A DNA stretch of 36,150 bases. Source: an uncultured Acidobacteriia bacterium (GTDB taxonomy: Bacteria > Acidobacteriota > Terriglobia > Bryobacterales > Bryobacteraceae). The notes beneath the pieces were generated by a model. The model saw nothing but the letters and a program-made list of their open reading frames with translations. It was not told the DNA's origin and did no database searches. The position numbers and the translations under genes were made by a program. Where the stretch lies: the NCBI GenBank assembly GCA_903923395.1, contig CAIXXM010000048.1, positions 1 through 36,150 on the forward strand, written 5' to 3'. The stretch's first letter is position 1, and each line of letters begins with the position of its first letter. Below, piece by piece: positions 7,025 to 15,040 of the stretch.

Positions 7025-7956
7025 AGCAGCGCGCGATTGCCATTGGCATCTTTTGGGTCATCCTGCTGACCGTGCTGACTTTGCGCGCGCCTGGCTTCTT
7101 CGCGGGCGGCAATCTGCGGGATATGGCGTTATCGAATGCACCCGCACTGCTGGTGGCCGTGGGGATGACGCTGGTGATTCTGATGGGCGAGATCGATGTC
7201 TCCGTAGGGTCGCAGTTCGCGGTCGCAACGGTGGTGGCAGGTCTGGCCGCAAAGAGCGGACTGCCCCTGGGGTTGACGGTGCTGGTGACGGCGATAGCCG
7301 GAGCGTTGTTGGGAAGCCTGAATGGCGCGCTGATTATCGGATTGCGCGTGCCCTCCATCGTGGCAACTCTGGCGGCGATGGCCTTCTGGCGCGAACTGCT
7401 GCGCTGGACTACCGGTGGCGCATGGATTCAAGGCCTGCCCGCGTCCTTTCAGTGGATGGGCTTGAGTCAGGCCGGTGGAGAGATTGTGATCTTCGCAGCG
7501 ACTGCATTGATCTTCGGCTTCTTCGCGTGGGCTATGCGGAATTTGCGCGCGGGCAGGGGCATTTATGCGATTGGCTCCGCGAGTGAAGCCGCACGCTTGG
7601 CGGGAATTCCCGTGGCTGGACTTTCGTTCAGCGTCTTCGCTCTGCTGGGGGCGTTGACAGGACTCGCGGCCGCGCTGAATGCCATGCGTTTCTCTGAAGT
7701 GCAGCCGAATGCGGGTGCGGGTTTGGAGTTGAAAGCCATCTCGGCGGTGGTGATTGGCGGGGCTTCGATCTCGGGTGGTCGTGGAAATCTCTGGGGGACG
7801 TTGCTGGGCGCTGCGGTGCTGGCGGTGATTGCTCCGTCGCTGACGTTCCTCGGCATCAACGCCTTTTGGGAGAAAGCAATTCAGGGCGGCATTATTCTTG
7901 GTGCGATTGTGCTGGAACGCGCGGCGGCGGGAAAGAGGTCAGCGCGTGCGCATTGA
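7021..7956 (+). CDS. Sugar ABC transporter permease 1 (RbsC-like)
   Basis: A 311-residue, highly hydrophobic inner-membrane protein with the multi-span profile of BPD_transp_2 (RbsC) permeases. Recognisable elements include MTLVILMGEIDVSVGSQFAV near residues 50-70 and the C-terminal AISAVVIGGASISGGRGNLW loop (about 240-260), which is diagnostic for CUT2 permeases. Its ATG overlaps the stop of the ATPase gene, and its own stop overlaps the GTG of the next gene by 11 nt, so the operon is translationally coupled. It is expected to form a heterodimer with the permease half of the following gene. Confidence 0.9.
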   Translation: MKQRAIAIGIFWVILLTVLTLRAPGFFAGGNLRDMALSNAPALLVAVGMTLVILMGEIDVSVGSQFAVATVVAGLAAKSGLPLGLTVLVTAIAGALLGSLNGALIIGLRVPSIVATLAAMAFWRELLRWTTGGAWIQGLPASFQWMGLSQAGGEIVIFAATALIFGFFAWAMRNLRAGRGIYAIGSASEAARLAGIPVAGLSFSVFALLGALTGLAAALNAMRFSEVQPNAGAGLELKAISAVVIGGASISGGRGNLWGTLLGAAVLAVIAPSLTFLGINAFWEKAIQGGIILGAIVLERAAAGKRSARAH

Positions 7957-9946
7957 AAACCGCGCTGGCAGTGAGCGGGCTCTAGTTGGCCTGATCCTGC
8001 TGGAAATCCTGATCTTCGCAATCTTCGGGCCGAACTTTTTCACCACGGGCAATGCTTTCGAGATTGTGCGCTTGGGCGTGGAACTGGGGCTGCTGGCACT
8101 GGCGTTGACACCGGTGATTGTTAGTGGCGGCATTGATCTTTCCGTCGGCTCCATGATGGGGCTTTGTGCGGTGGCCTTCGGATATCTTTGGCGGGATGCG
8201 CATCTGCCGGTCTGGGCGGCAGGTTCCTGCACGCTTGCCATTGGATTGGCTGGCGGTGCGTTGAACGCAATATTGATCTCGCGTTTCAAGGCGGCGCCGC
8301 TGATTGTCACTCTTGGCACTTACTCCCTGTTCCGGGGCATTGCGGAGGGACTTACCCGCGGCGTGGATAACTTCTCGCAGTTCCCGCCTTCGTTTCTTGC
8401 TTTGGGTCAGGGTTATATCGGGGGGATCGTGCCCGCGCAGATGCCCGTGTTTGTGCTGTTCACAGCGGGTTTCTATCTGCTGTTGCACCGCAGTATTTAT
8501 GGGCGCGCCATGCGGGCGGTCGGTTTCTCTCCCAGCGGGGCGCGCTGGGCCGGTATTCCTGTAGAGAATCGTTTGGTTCTGGCGTATACGTTATCCGGCT
8601 TTACCGCCGCGGTCGCTTCGTTGATCTATGTGGCGCACTTAGGCCAGGCGAAGTCAGATGCCGGCACCGGGTATGAGTTACTCGCGATCACCGCGGTTGT
8701 GCTCGGTGGCACGGCGATCACGGGCGGCAAGGGAAGTATCTTCGGTACCTTGCTGGGCCTGTGTGCCATCGTGATCCTGCAGAATGGATTGCGTCTGGCT
8801 GCGCTGCCTGCCGAGCTTTCTGGAATTTTGACGAGTGCGATTCTCGTCGGCACCATTGCCATAGGACGGCTGAAATCTGCGCCGCCAAAACCTGAAATTG
8901 ATCAAGCGGAGGATGAAGTGAAGAACTCGCAAGTGGCGGTACTGAGTGCCGTAATCCTGGCCGGAGCATTGATTGTTGCCGGTACGAATGTGTGGCTGGT
9001 ACGGAGCCTGAAGGGTCCTGAAACCAAGGCGGCATCGGGCAATAAGGTCGTTGTCGGTATGTTGCCTAAGGCGAAGGGTGACCCTTACTTCGTCAGTTGC
9101 AAGCGGGGAGCAGAAGCTTCAGCGGCGGAGAATGGCGTCGAGTTGATCTGGGATGGCCCCACAGATGTGGACCCCGCCAAGCAGAACGAAATTGTGGAGG
9201 CCTGGATTACCCGCGGTGTAAGTACCGTGGCCGTCTCCGTGGTCAATGCGCCGGGTATCTCGACCGTCTTGCGCAAGGCGCGTGAGAAGGGCATCAAGGT
9301 TCTCACGTGGGATGCAGATGCCGAGCCCAATGCGCGTGACTTCTTCATCAATCAGGCCACGCCGCAAGGGATTGGTTCCACGCTGGCGGATGAGGCTGCC
9401 GCGATTCTTGGTAACAAGGGCGACTTCGCGATTGTTACCGGCGCACTGAGTGCGGCAAACCAGAATGAATGGATTAAGTACATCAAGCAGACGGTCGCGG
9501 AGAAGTATCCCGGGATGAATCTTGTCGCAATCCGCCCGAGCGATGACGACCGCGACAGGGCCTTCGCGGAGACGCAGACGCTGCTGAAGGTATATCCGAA
9601 CATGAAGGCCGTCATCGTGATTTCGGCACCCGCCGTGCCGGGTGCTGGTGAAGCGGTGAAGCAATCGGGCCGCAAGGATGTGAAGGTCACGGGGCTCTCC
9701 CTGCCGAATCTCTGCAAGCCCTACGTACATGCGGGTGTGGTGCAGTCCGTGGTGCTGTGGGATACGCAAAACCTGGGATATCTGACGGTGCTGGCATCCA
9801 AGTTAGCGGCAGAGGGTACTTTGCATGCAGGAGTTACTTCGATTGATGCCGGGAAACTGGGGAAGCTGGAAGTGAAGGGAGATAACGTGTTGCTGGGCAA
9901 GCCGATGGTTTTCAATAAGGCCAACATTGATAAGTTCGATTTCTAA
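7946..9946 (+). CDS. Fused sugar ABC permease 2 and substrate-binding protein
   Basis: A 666-residue fusion. Residues 1 to about 312 form an RbsC-type permease (VIVSGGIDLSVGSMMG; AITAVVLGGTAITGGKGSIF). Residues 325-666 form a complete periplasmic-binding-protein family 4 domain of the LsrB/RhaS/RbsB kind: VVVGMLPKAKGDPYFVS, then IWDGPTDVDPAKQNEIVEAW, VLTWDADAEPNA and GLSLPNLCKPYV. A hydrophobic segment at about 329-351 would carry the chain back out, tethering the binding protein to the transporter instead of releasing it. The GTG at 7946 is preceded by GAGG at good spacing and is preferred over the ATG at 7898. GGAGG with an in-frame GTG (8918) at the junction looks like the former start of a separate binding protein. 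An LsrB- or RhaS-like sugar ligand is inference only. Confidence 0.88.
   Translation: MRIENRAGSERALVGLILLEILIFAIFGPNFFTTGNAFEIVRLGVELGLLALALTPVIVSGGIDLSVGSMMGLCAVAFGYLWRDAHLPVWAAGSCTLAIGLAGGALNAILISRFKAAPLIVTLGTYSLFRGIAEGLTRGVDNFSQFPPSFLALGQGYIGGIVPAQMPVFVLFTAGFYLLLHRSIYGRAMRAVGFSPSGARWAGIPVENRLVLAYTLSGFTAAVASLIYVAHLGQAKSDAGTGYELLAITAVVLGGTAITGGKGSIFGTLLGLCAIVILQNGLRLAALPAELSGILTSAILVGTIAIGRLKSAPPKPEIDQAEDEVKNSQVAVLSAVILAGALIVAGTNVWLVRSLKGPETKAASGNKVVVGMLPKAKGDPYFVSCKRGAEASAAENGVELIWDGPTDVDPAKQNEIVEAWITRGVSTVAVSVVNAPGISTVLRKAREKGIKVLTWDADAEPNARDFFINQATPQGIGSTLADEAAAILGNKGDFAIVTGALSAANQNEWIKYIKQTVAEKYPGMNLVAIRPSDDDRDRAFAETQTLLKVYPNMKAVIVISAPAVPGAGEAVKQSGRKDVKVTGLSLPNLCKPYVHAGVVQSVVLWDTQNLGYLTVLASKLAAEGTLHAGVTSIDAGKLGKLEVKGDNVLLGKPMVFNKANIDKFDF
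8908..8920 (+). promoter_or_regulatory. Internal ribosome binding site and GTG at the fusion junction
   Basis: GGAGG (8908-8912), 5 nt, then GTG (8918), in the same frame as the fusion gene. Translation from here would give a 342-residue protein starting VKNSQVAVLSAVILAGALI, a normal length and signal-anchor for a free binding protein. It is either a relic or a functional second start. Confidence 0.5.
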
Positions 9947-9953
9947 GGATGGC

Positions 9954-10229
9954 TTATCGCCAGTCTTGCGCTCCATGATGAATGTGGAGGATCTCAATGC
10001 AGTCATTCTTGGCCGTGTAGATGATGACATACGGTAGTGTCACCAATACGGCTTCTCTCGTGCCGGGCCTACTCCCAGGTCGGCCTGTGTAGGGTGCTGA
10101 TTTCAACGCCAGTATTCTGTTGAAAATAGTTCGAATGGTTGACTTCGCAAATCGTGGATAGTGGAGCCTGAGATAGGTTTCGATATCTTCAAGGTCATTT
10201 GCCGCAGGAACCGTCCACCGTATCCGCAT
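9954..10229 (-). CDS. ParE/RelE-family toxin
   Basis: A 91-residue protein of the ParE branch: N-terminal RIRWTVPAANDLEDIETYL, central KSAPYTGRPGSRPGTREAVL, and C-terminal PYVIIYTAKNDCIEILHIHH. The invariant GRPG turn and the paired strands at the end are typical. The start codon shares one base with the antitoxin stop (TGATG), so the pair is translationally coupled. ParE proteins usually poison gyrase and RelE relatives cleave mRNA; which applies here is unknown. It is the last gene of a minus-strand run and converges on the ABC operon 7 bp away. Confidence 0.85.
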   Translation of the reverse strand: MRIRWTVPAANDLEDIETYLRLHYPRFAKSTIRTIFNRILALKSAPYTGRPGSRPGTREAVLVTLPYVIIYTAKNDCIEILHIHHGAQDWR

Positions 10230-10453
10230 CAGCGCTTCATCATTGCCTCAAAACGCGCTTGCATCTCTTCCTCTTCGATGAACTCACCACGTTCCGCTGC
10301 TGCCAGGCCCCTTTCAACTCCAGCGAGTAGCCTTGCCTCATCGTCCAGGTAGCGTGACAATATGTTACTTACCAGTTGTTCCGGCTTAAGGCCAGAAGCG
10401 GTGCCAATCCTCAGGAGTTGCGCCTGATGTTCGGGTGTTATCTGTACTTCCAT
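10229..10453 (-). CDS. ParD-like / RHH-type antitoxin
   Basis: A 74-residue antitoxin for the downstream ParE protein. Residues 1-40 (MEVQITPEHQAQLLRIGTAS ... QLVSNILSRYLDDE) resemble a ribbon-helix-helix DNA-binding unit. The acidic C-terminal part (AAERGEFIEEEEMQARFEAM) is the expected toxin-wrapping tail. It starts 5 bp after the stop of the preceding small gene, so it may be co-transcribed with the peroxidase-MurJ-lipoprotein run as well as from its own promoter. Confidence 0.78.
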   Translation of the reverse strand: MEVQITPEHQAQLLRIGTASGLKPEQLVSNILSRYLDDEARLLAGVERGLAAAERGEFIEEEEMQARFEAMMKR

Positions 10454-10458
10454 GATTT

Positions 10459-10611
10459 CTACGATATCCCGGAACTGGCGGCTCGTGCAAAGTCGATGAC
10501 TGCTTCCAATTGTTCCCGCTTCAGCCCGTCAAACCATTCCATGATGTCGTCGATGCTCACACCGGCCTTTCCACCGCCGGACATTCCCACCAGTTCAGGT
10601 CGGCCATACAT
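10459..10611 (-). CDS. Short DUF433-like protein, 50 aa
   Basis: A 50-residue protein whose second half (AGVSIDDIMEWFDGLKREQL and the following EAVIDFARAA) looks like the C-terminal half of DUF433 antitoxin-like proteins. The N-terminal part (MYGRPELVGMSGGGK) is much shorter than normal. The ATG at 10611 is chosen because AGGGAG lies 6-7 nt upstream; the upstream GTG at 10668 would overlap the lipoprotein gene. It is followed after 5 bp by the ParD/ParE pair. It may be a shortened or decaying DUF433 gene, or a third component of that module. Confidence 0.45.
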   Translation of the reverse strand: MYGRPELVGMSGGGKAGVSIDDIMEWFDGLKREQLEAVIDFARAASSGIS

Positions 10612-10630
10612 CCAAACTCCCTGTTTCAGG

Positions 10631-11062
10631 TTAACGCGATTGGAAGCCGCCAAATTTTCGGCAGTCACGGCAGGATGGGTTCAACGTGTAGGTCTTTGCC
10701 GCCTGTGATTGAACTGGAGCTGTCACAAGGCTGACAACCTGCGCTTCGGGCCACACTTGGTCGACCATCTGCATGAATTCGCCCCATGAGACATCGCGGC
10801 GTGCTCTGACGAAGACGATCTTCTCCGCACGATATTGCATGACTTCCCGGATCCGGAGCACCGCTGCCGCGATCGTCGGCTTTTCCTCCATATTGAGGTT
10901 GGCTTTTTGCTGTCCCATTGCGATGGCAACCAGGAGGTGGCTGTCACCAGGGGATGCAGTTGCATCTGCCAGATCTACAAAGAACCCCTTCGACGGTGCC
11001 TTTTGTCCTGGTCCACACCCGGTCAGACTCAGAAGACAACAAATCACCAGGAGCAATTTCAC
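10631..11062 (-). CDS. Lipoprotein with ExbD/TolR-like domain
   Basis: A 143-residue protein with a type II signal peptide (KLLLVICCLLSLTGC), lipobox LTGC and lipidation at Cys16. The rest resembles the periplasmic domain of ExbD/TolR biopolymer transport proteins: a strand such as HLLVAIAMGQQKANLNM, a helix with IREVMQYRAEKIVFVRARRD, then VSWGEFMQMVDQVWP and AQVVSLVT. ExbD normally has one N-terminal transmembrane helix and a conserved Asp; here a lipid anchor replaces it. That similarity is by pattern and should be treated as inference. GTG start, 4-nt overlap (GTGA) with the MurJ stop. The C-terminal 25 residues (NPSCRDCRKFGG) look additional. Confidence 0.6.
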   Translation of the reverse strand: MKLLLVICCLLSLTGCGPGQKAPSKGFFVDLADATASPGDSHLLVAIAMGQQKANLNMEEKPTIAAAVLRIREVMQYRAEKIVFVRARRDVSWGEFMQMVDQVWPEAQVVSLVTAPVQSQAAKTYTLNPSCRDCRKFGGFQSR

Positions 11063-12351
11063 GCCGTCACCGGTACTTCCTGACTTTCAAATGTCCGCTT
11101 CCGCAAATGAATCATCGCGAATAGGGCCGCGAAACCTGCGATCAGTCCCATGGACGCTCCCCAGCCGAGTTTCGTGGGGTCCGTGAGGTGCCCGGAGGCA
11201 TGCAGCACACTCATCACCAGCAGGTTGACCGTCACCGGTACAAATGCTGCAATCGCGGGAAGTTTGGGGCGGTCCAGTGCGAAGAAGCTGCGCGAGATCA
11301 GATCCAGCAGACTCCAGCCAATCAGGCTGGGTGCGAAGCCGAGAAACACGTTGGAGACCAGTAACGTGGATTGTGCCGTGAAGCTGCCACGTTCGAAGAG
11401 CAGAGAGATCGCCGGGGTTCGCAGGGCCACAGCCGCGGCGCAGGAAAACACAGAACCCACGGCCATCCAGCCCACACTCTTGTCGATCAGCCGGTAAGCC
11501 TTGCGGGCGTCCCCAATGCCTTTGAGTCGCGCAATCTCCGGCAGCAGGGAATTGGAAATTGGATAGACCAGATACGCAATCACCACATTCACGCAACGGA
11601 TGCAGTAGTCGAAGGCTGCTGCGGAACCCGTGCCGGCGTGGGTCGCGAAAGAGCGGGTCACAATCATGTTGAAGGCGAGCATGCCGGCGTAGAGCAGGAA
11701 CATGCCCGGCTTCGCCAGCACGTCGTAGATGGGCAGTTTGGTGGGCGGTGTGGGCGCGCTGCGGAGATCGCGGCTGGTATACCAGGTCAGCGCCAGTTGC
11801 AGGAAGCCGCCGCAGATATAGCCGATAGGGAAGCCGTTCTCCCCCAGGACCCGCCAGAAACCGAGTGCAATCGCGATGGTGGCACCGTTGAGACAGGCCT
11901 GGTAGATCGCCGGGATCACGAAGCGGCGCTCGGTATAGAGTAAGGCCGCGTAAATCGACGATGAACCAGCAATCAGCGTTGACGGTGCCATGCAGCGGAG
12001 CAACACCACGGCATCGGCATGCTGTGCCGGGTTCAAGCCGGGCCCGAGCAGGTCAATCAGCCAGGGAGCCAACAGCGCGATCATTGCGCTGAAAGCCGCA
12101 AGAATGATGGCAAATACCTTCGCGCATTGTCTGAACAGGGCGAGCCGCTGCTCACCGCGCTCCACCAGCATGAGCATCGGCACAAAGCCGACGATCATGG
12201 TGTTCACCACCACGGAATTCAAAGTGTCGAGGGGACCCATCGCCACCGCGAGAGTATCCGCGCGCGTATGAGTCCCCAGCAGGTAAGCGGTTGCCGCCAC
12301 GCGGAAGAACCCGGTGACGTTGCCGATGAGAATCCCCACACCAACCACCAT
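11059..12351 (-). CDS. MurJ/MviN-family lipid II flippase-like protein
   Basis: A 430-residue multi-span inner-membrane protein of the MurJ/MviN branch of the MOP superfamily, which flips lipid-linked peptidoglycan precursor (or related lipid-linked saccharides). Typical elements are GNVTGFFRVAATAYLLG at the start, the LLFERGSFT motif around residue 315, and the SLLPEIARLKG segment. It is somewhat short: the reading frame stays open upstream to 12420 without ATG/GTG/TTG, and the sequence there (VRKLRHSRLVRDG) continues the family N-terminus. A CTG at 12414, or another non-standard start just after the tpx stop, may therefore be the real one. No Shine-Dalgarno precedes ATG 12351. It overlaps the lipoprotein gene. 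Confidence 0.82.
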   Translation of the reverse strand: MVVGVGILIGNVTGFFRVAATAYLLGTHTRADTLAVAMGPLDTLNSVVVNTMIVGFVPMLMLVERGEQRLALFRQCAKVFAIILAAFSAMIALLAPWLIDLLGPGLNPAQHADAVVLLRCMAPSTLIAGSSSIYAALLYTERRFVIPAIYQACLNGATIAIALGFWRVLGENGFPIGYICGGFLQLALTWYTSRDLRSAPTPPTKLPIYDVLAKPGMFLLYAGMLAFNMIVTRSFATHAGTGSAAAFDYCIRCVNVVIAYLVYPISNSLLPEIARLKGIGDARKAYRLIDKSVGWMAVGSVFSCAAAVALRTPAISLLFERGSFTAQSTLLVSNVFLGFAPSLIGWSLLDLISRSFFALDRPKLPAIAAFVPVTVNLLVMSVLHASGHLTDPTKLGWGASMGLIAGFAALFAMIHLRKRTFESQEVPVTA

Positions 12352-12416
12352 GCCGTCACGAACCAGGCGGCTGTGGCGGAGTTTTCGGACCGTGGCGGAG
12401 ATTCTCTCTAACAGAA

Positions 12417-12920
12417 CTAGCTCTTTGCTGCCTCAAGGGCGGCTTCGTAATTTGGAAAGTCCGCGACTTCGGGTACGTATTCCACGTACTTTATCCGATT
12501 TTCGGGGTCCACTACAAAAATCGCGCGGCTCAGAATGCGCAATTCCTTGATGAGGGTGCCGTAGGACGAGCCGAAGGAGGCATCGCGGTGATCGGAGAGC
12601 ATCTTCACATTGTCCAGCGCGAAGGAGTTGCAGAACCGCTTCTGGGCAAAGGGAAGGTCCATGCTCACGGTGTAGATATCCACGTCTGCGAGTTTGCCGG
12701 CCTCTTCATTGAAGCGCCGGGTTTGCGCGTCGCAAACGGGGGTATCTAGCGAGGGCACAACGCTGAAGATCCGCGTTTTGCCACCCGTCGATTCCAGGCT
12801 CACGGGCTTCAGTGAGCTGTCAATCACGTGGAATTCGGGAGCCGGATCACCGGCCTTGAGTTCCGGGCCCACCAGCGTCATGGGGTTGCCCTGTAATGTG
12901 GTCGCGCCTTGGCGTTCCAT
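12417..12920 (-). CDS. tpx: Thiol peroxidase (Tpx-type atypical 2-Cys peroxiredoxin)
   Basis: A 167-residue peroxiredoxin reducing hydrogen peroxide and lipid or alkyl hydroperoxides with thioredoxin as donor. The active site SVVPSLDTPVCDAQTRRF contains the peroxidatic Cys63 with Thr60, and Arg132 sits in LSRAIFVVD. The resolving Cys97 is in KRFCNSFAL, and the Cys63-Cys97 spacing matches E. coli Tpx (61/95). The start at 12920 is supported by AGGAG 7 nt upstream. It is first of a co-directional series leading into murJ. Confidence 0.95.
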   Translation of the reverse strand: MERQGATTLQGNPMTLVGPELKAGDPAPEFHVIDSSLKPVSLESTGGKTRIFSVVPSLDTPVCDAQTRRFNEEAGKLADVDIYTVSMDLPFAQKRFCNSFALDNVKMLSDHRDASFGSSYGTLIKELRILSRAIFVVDPENRIKYVEYVPEVADFPNYEAALEAAKS

Positions 12921-12955
12921 TTATTTTCTCCTGATGATTTCGTGCAGATAAAACT

Positions 12956-15007
12956 CTATTTTAACAGCGGTTCGAGTTCGGCCACCGTGGTAACGGGTTG
13001 CTGGCATGTGAAATTCTGGCATACATAAACCGCGCCCGGGGCATTCATCGCCGCGAGTTCAGGGCGGAAGCGTACGGTTGCCTCATCAGATGCCAGCAGA
13101 ATCTGTGCCGGGCTGAAGTTTTCCCAAAGTTTCCGGCGGATCTCCGGGGATGCACCGGTCGCCACAACCACTTCTCGCACAGGGGCCAGATCGAACTCAA
13201 TGGCGGACATCATTGCAGGAACGGCATGCGGAGCTGCGGTGATGCGCTCATGGAAGGCCGCAATCAAGCGCCGGGCGGATGTTTCATCACCGGTCAGCTT
13301 ACTGAGACGCAGCAGGTTCATCAGAGCAATGGAGTTCCCGGCGGGTTCGGCGCCATCGTAGTCGTCTTTGATGCGCAGCAGAGATGCTGCGTCGGGTTGC
13401 GCGGACGCGTAGAACCCGCCAACCTCATCGTCTTCCAGGATTTCGTACTGTTGCTGTTGCAGGTCCAGCGCAAGTTTCAACCAGTCCGGCTCAAAGGTTG
13501 TCTCGTAGAGATCGAGCAACGCTTGTATAAACCAGGCGTAGTCATCGAGCATCGCTCCGATGCTTCCGCCATGAACGCGCAGCAGCTTGCCTTGCACAAT
13601 CATTTCGGCGGCAATGAAGCCCGCGGCGCGTGCCGCTGCTGTGACGTAGCTTTCTTCTCCGAGGATGGCCCCCGCCTTGGCGAAAGCCGAGATCATCATG
13701 CCGTTCCAGCACGTGAGGATCTTGTTATCCAGATGCGGGCGGGGCTTCGTGGCGCGCAGTTCCAACAGTTGCCGGTCTGCCTCTGCCAGTTCCTTTTGCA
13801 TGGCTTCGAGCGGTTCATCGAAGTAATGGGCAGTCTCCTCGATGGTGTGCGCCTGGAACAGGATATTGCGGCCCGCGAATTCCCCATGCGGATCATGGCT
13901 GACATTGCCGTCGCTCTCCATGCCGTAGCGGTACCCGGCAAACAGGGAACGCGGCGAGCCCAGAGCATTGAAAACCTCCAGCCAGGAGAACATGTAGAAC
14001 GCGCCTTCCACCTTTTCGTGCGGATGCCCGGGGTCCAGAACACTATCGGCATCTTCCGCGGAATAGAAGGCTCCCCCCGGGGCGGTCATGTCCCGCAGTA
14101 CGTAATCGAGGATGCGCCGGGCGGCTTGCGCCAGCACGGGTTCCTTCGTGATCTGGTAAGCCTCCAGGTACGAGATGACGAGTTGCGCCTGATCGTAGAG
14201 CATTTTTTCGAAGTGCGGCACAAACCAGGAATCATCCACGGAGTAGCGATGGAAGCCTCCGCCCAACTGGTCATGCATACCGCCCTTCTCCATGGCGAGC
14301 AGCGTGGTCACCACCATATCCAGCGCTTCGTCATTGCCTGTGCGCTTCCAATAACGCAGCAAAAAGTTATGGACCGCGGGCCGGGGGAACTTGGGGGCTG
14401 CGCCGAAGCCGCCGAGGCGCGAATCGAAAACACGCCGGAATTGCTGGAAGCACTTGTCACTGGCCTTGGCGTCGATCCTGTCCGGACCCGGTTCGGCCAG
14501 CGAGGTTTGGCGCTGCAGTTCCTCCATGACCTTCACGCTCGATTCGATGATCTGCGTGCGGTCATTCTTCCAGGCCTCGATAATCCGCAGAAGAATTGTG
14601 GAGAAGCCGGGGCGTCCGTAGCGGTTGTCCGGCGGGAAGTAAGTGCCGCCCACAAAGGGTTTCAGTTCCGGCGTGAGCCACACGGACATCGGCCAGCCGC
14701 CGCTTCCTGTGGTGGCCTGCACGTAGGTCATGTAGATGCGGTCGATATCCGGGCGCTCTTCGCGGTCCACTTTGATGCAAACAAATTTGCTGTTGAGGAT
14801 CTCTGCCGTCGACTCATTCTCAAAGGATTCGCGCTCCATCACGTGGCACCAGTGGCACGTGGAGTAGCCAATCGAAAGGAAGATGGGCTTGTCTTCCTGG
14901 CGCGCCCTGGCGAAGGCTTCTTCCCCCCAGGGGTACCAATCGACGGGGTTGTGGGCGTGTTGCAGAAGGTAGGGGCTTGTTTCCTGGGCGAGTCGGTTGG
15001 TATGCAT
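12956..15007 (-). CDS. DUF255 / YyaL-type thioredoxin-domain protein
   Basis: A 683-residue protein of the DUF255 family (bacterial YyaL, animal SPATA20). The N-terminal thioredoxin-like domain (1 to about 165) starts [20 protein letters not shown] and has the diagnostic [11 protein letters not shown] with Cys51 and Cys54. It continues with [15 protein letters not shown] and [12 protein letters not shown]. The rest (about 180-683) is an alpha/alpha-barrel-like domain related to N-acylglucosamine 2-epimerases and glycosidases ([45 protein letters not shown]). The substrate is unknown for the family. ATG 15007 is chosen because the family N-terminus begins there; the upstream extension to 15526 is non-coding read-through. 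It diverges from the MBL gene within about 30 bp. Confidence 0.9.
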   Translation of the reverse strand: MHTNRLAQETSPYLLQHAHNPVDWYPWGEEAFARARQEDKPIFLSIGYSTCHWCHVMERESFENESTAEILNSKFVCIKVDREERPDIDRIYMTYVQATTGSGGWPMSVWLTPELKPFVGGTYFPPDNRYGRPGFSTILLRIIEAWKNDRTQIIESSVKVMEELQRQTSLAEPGPDRIDAKASDKCFQQFRRVFDSRLGGFGAAPKFPRPAVHNFLLRYWKRTGNDEALDMVVTTLLAMEKGGMHDQLGGGFHRYSVDDSWFVPHFEKMLYDQAQLVISYLEAYQITKEPVLAQAARRILDYVLRDMTAPGGAFYSAEDADSVLDPGHPHEKVEGAFYMFSWLEVFNALGSPRSLFAGYRYGMESDGNVSHDPHGEFAGRNILFQAHTIEETAHYFDEPLEAMQKELAEADRQLLELRATKPRPHLDNKILTCWNGMMISAFAKAGAILGEESYVTAAARAAGFIAAEMIVQGKLLRVHGGSIGAMLDDYAWFIQALLDLYETTFEPDWLKLALDLQQQQYEILEDDEVGGFYASAQPDAASLLRIKDDYDGAEPAGNSIALMNLLRLSKLTGDETSARRLIAAFHERITAAPHAVPAMMSAIEFDLAPVREVVVATGASPEIRRKLWENFSPAQILLASDEATVRFRPELAAMNAPGAVYVCQNFTCQQPVTTVAELEPLLK
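12958..12966 (-). promoter_or_regulatory. Extended -10 TGTTAAAAT upstream of tpx
   Basis: On the minus strand TGTTAAAAT lies about 37 nt before the tpx ATG, leaving a leader of roughly 30 nt that contains the AGGAG ribosome binding site. It overlaps the stop codon region of the upstream DUF255 gene. Confidence 0.4.
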
Positions 15008-15040
15008 GAGACGGTTACTGCTTCGATGGTACTCTGCGCT

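Noticed and set aside
12998-15040. A very long plus-strand open frame that continues into the metallo-beta-lactamase gene
   Set aside because: It lies antisense to the DUF255 coding sequence, has cysteine- and histidine-rich composition without domains, and real MBL homology starts only at about 15041.
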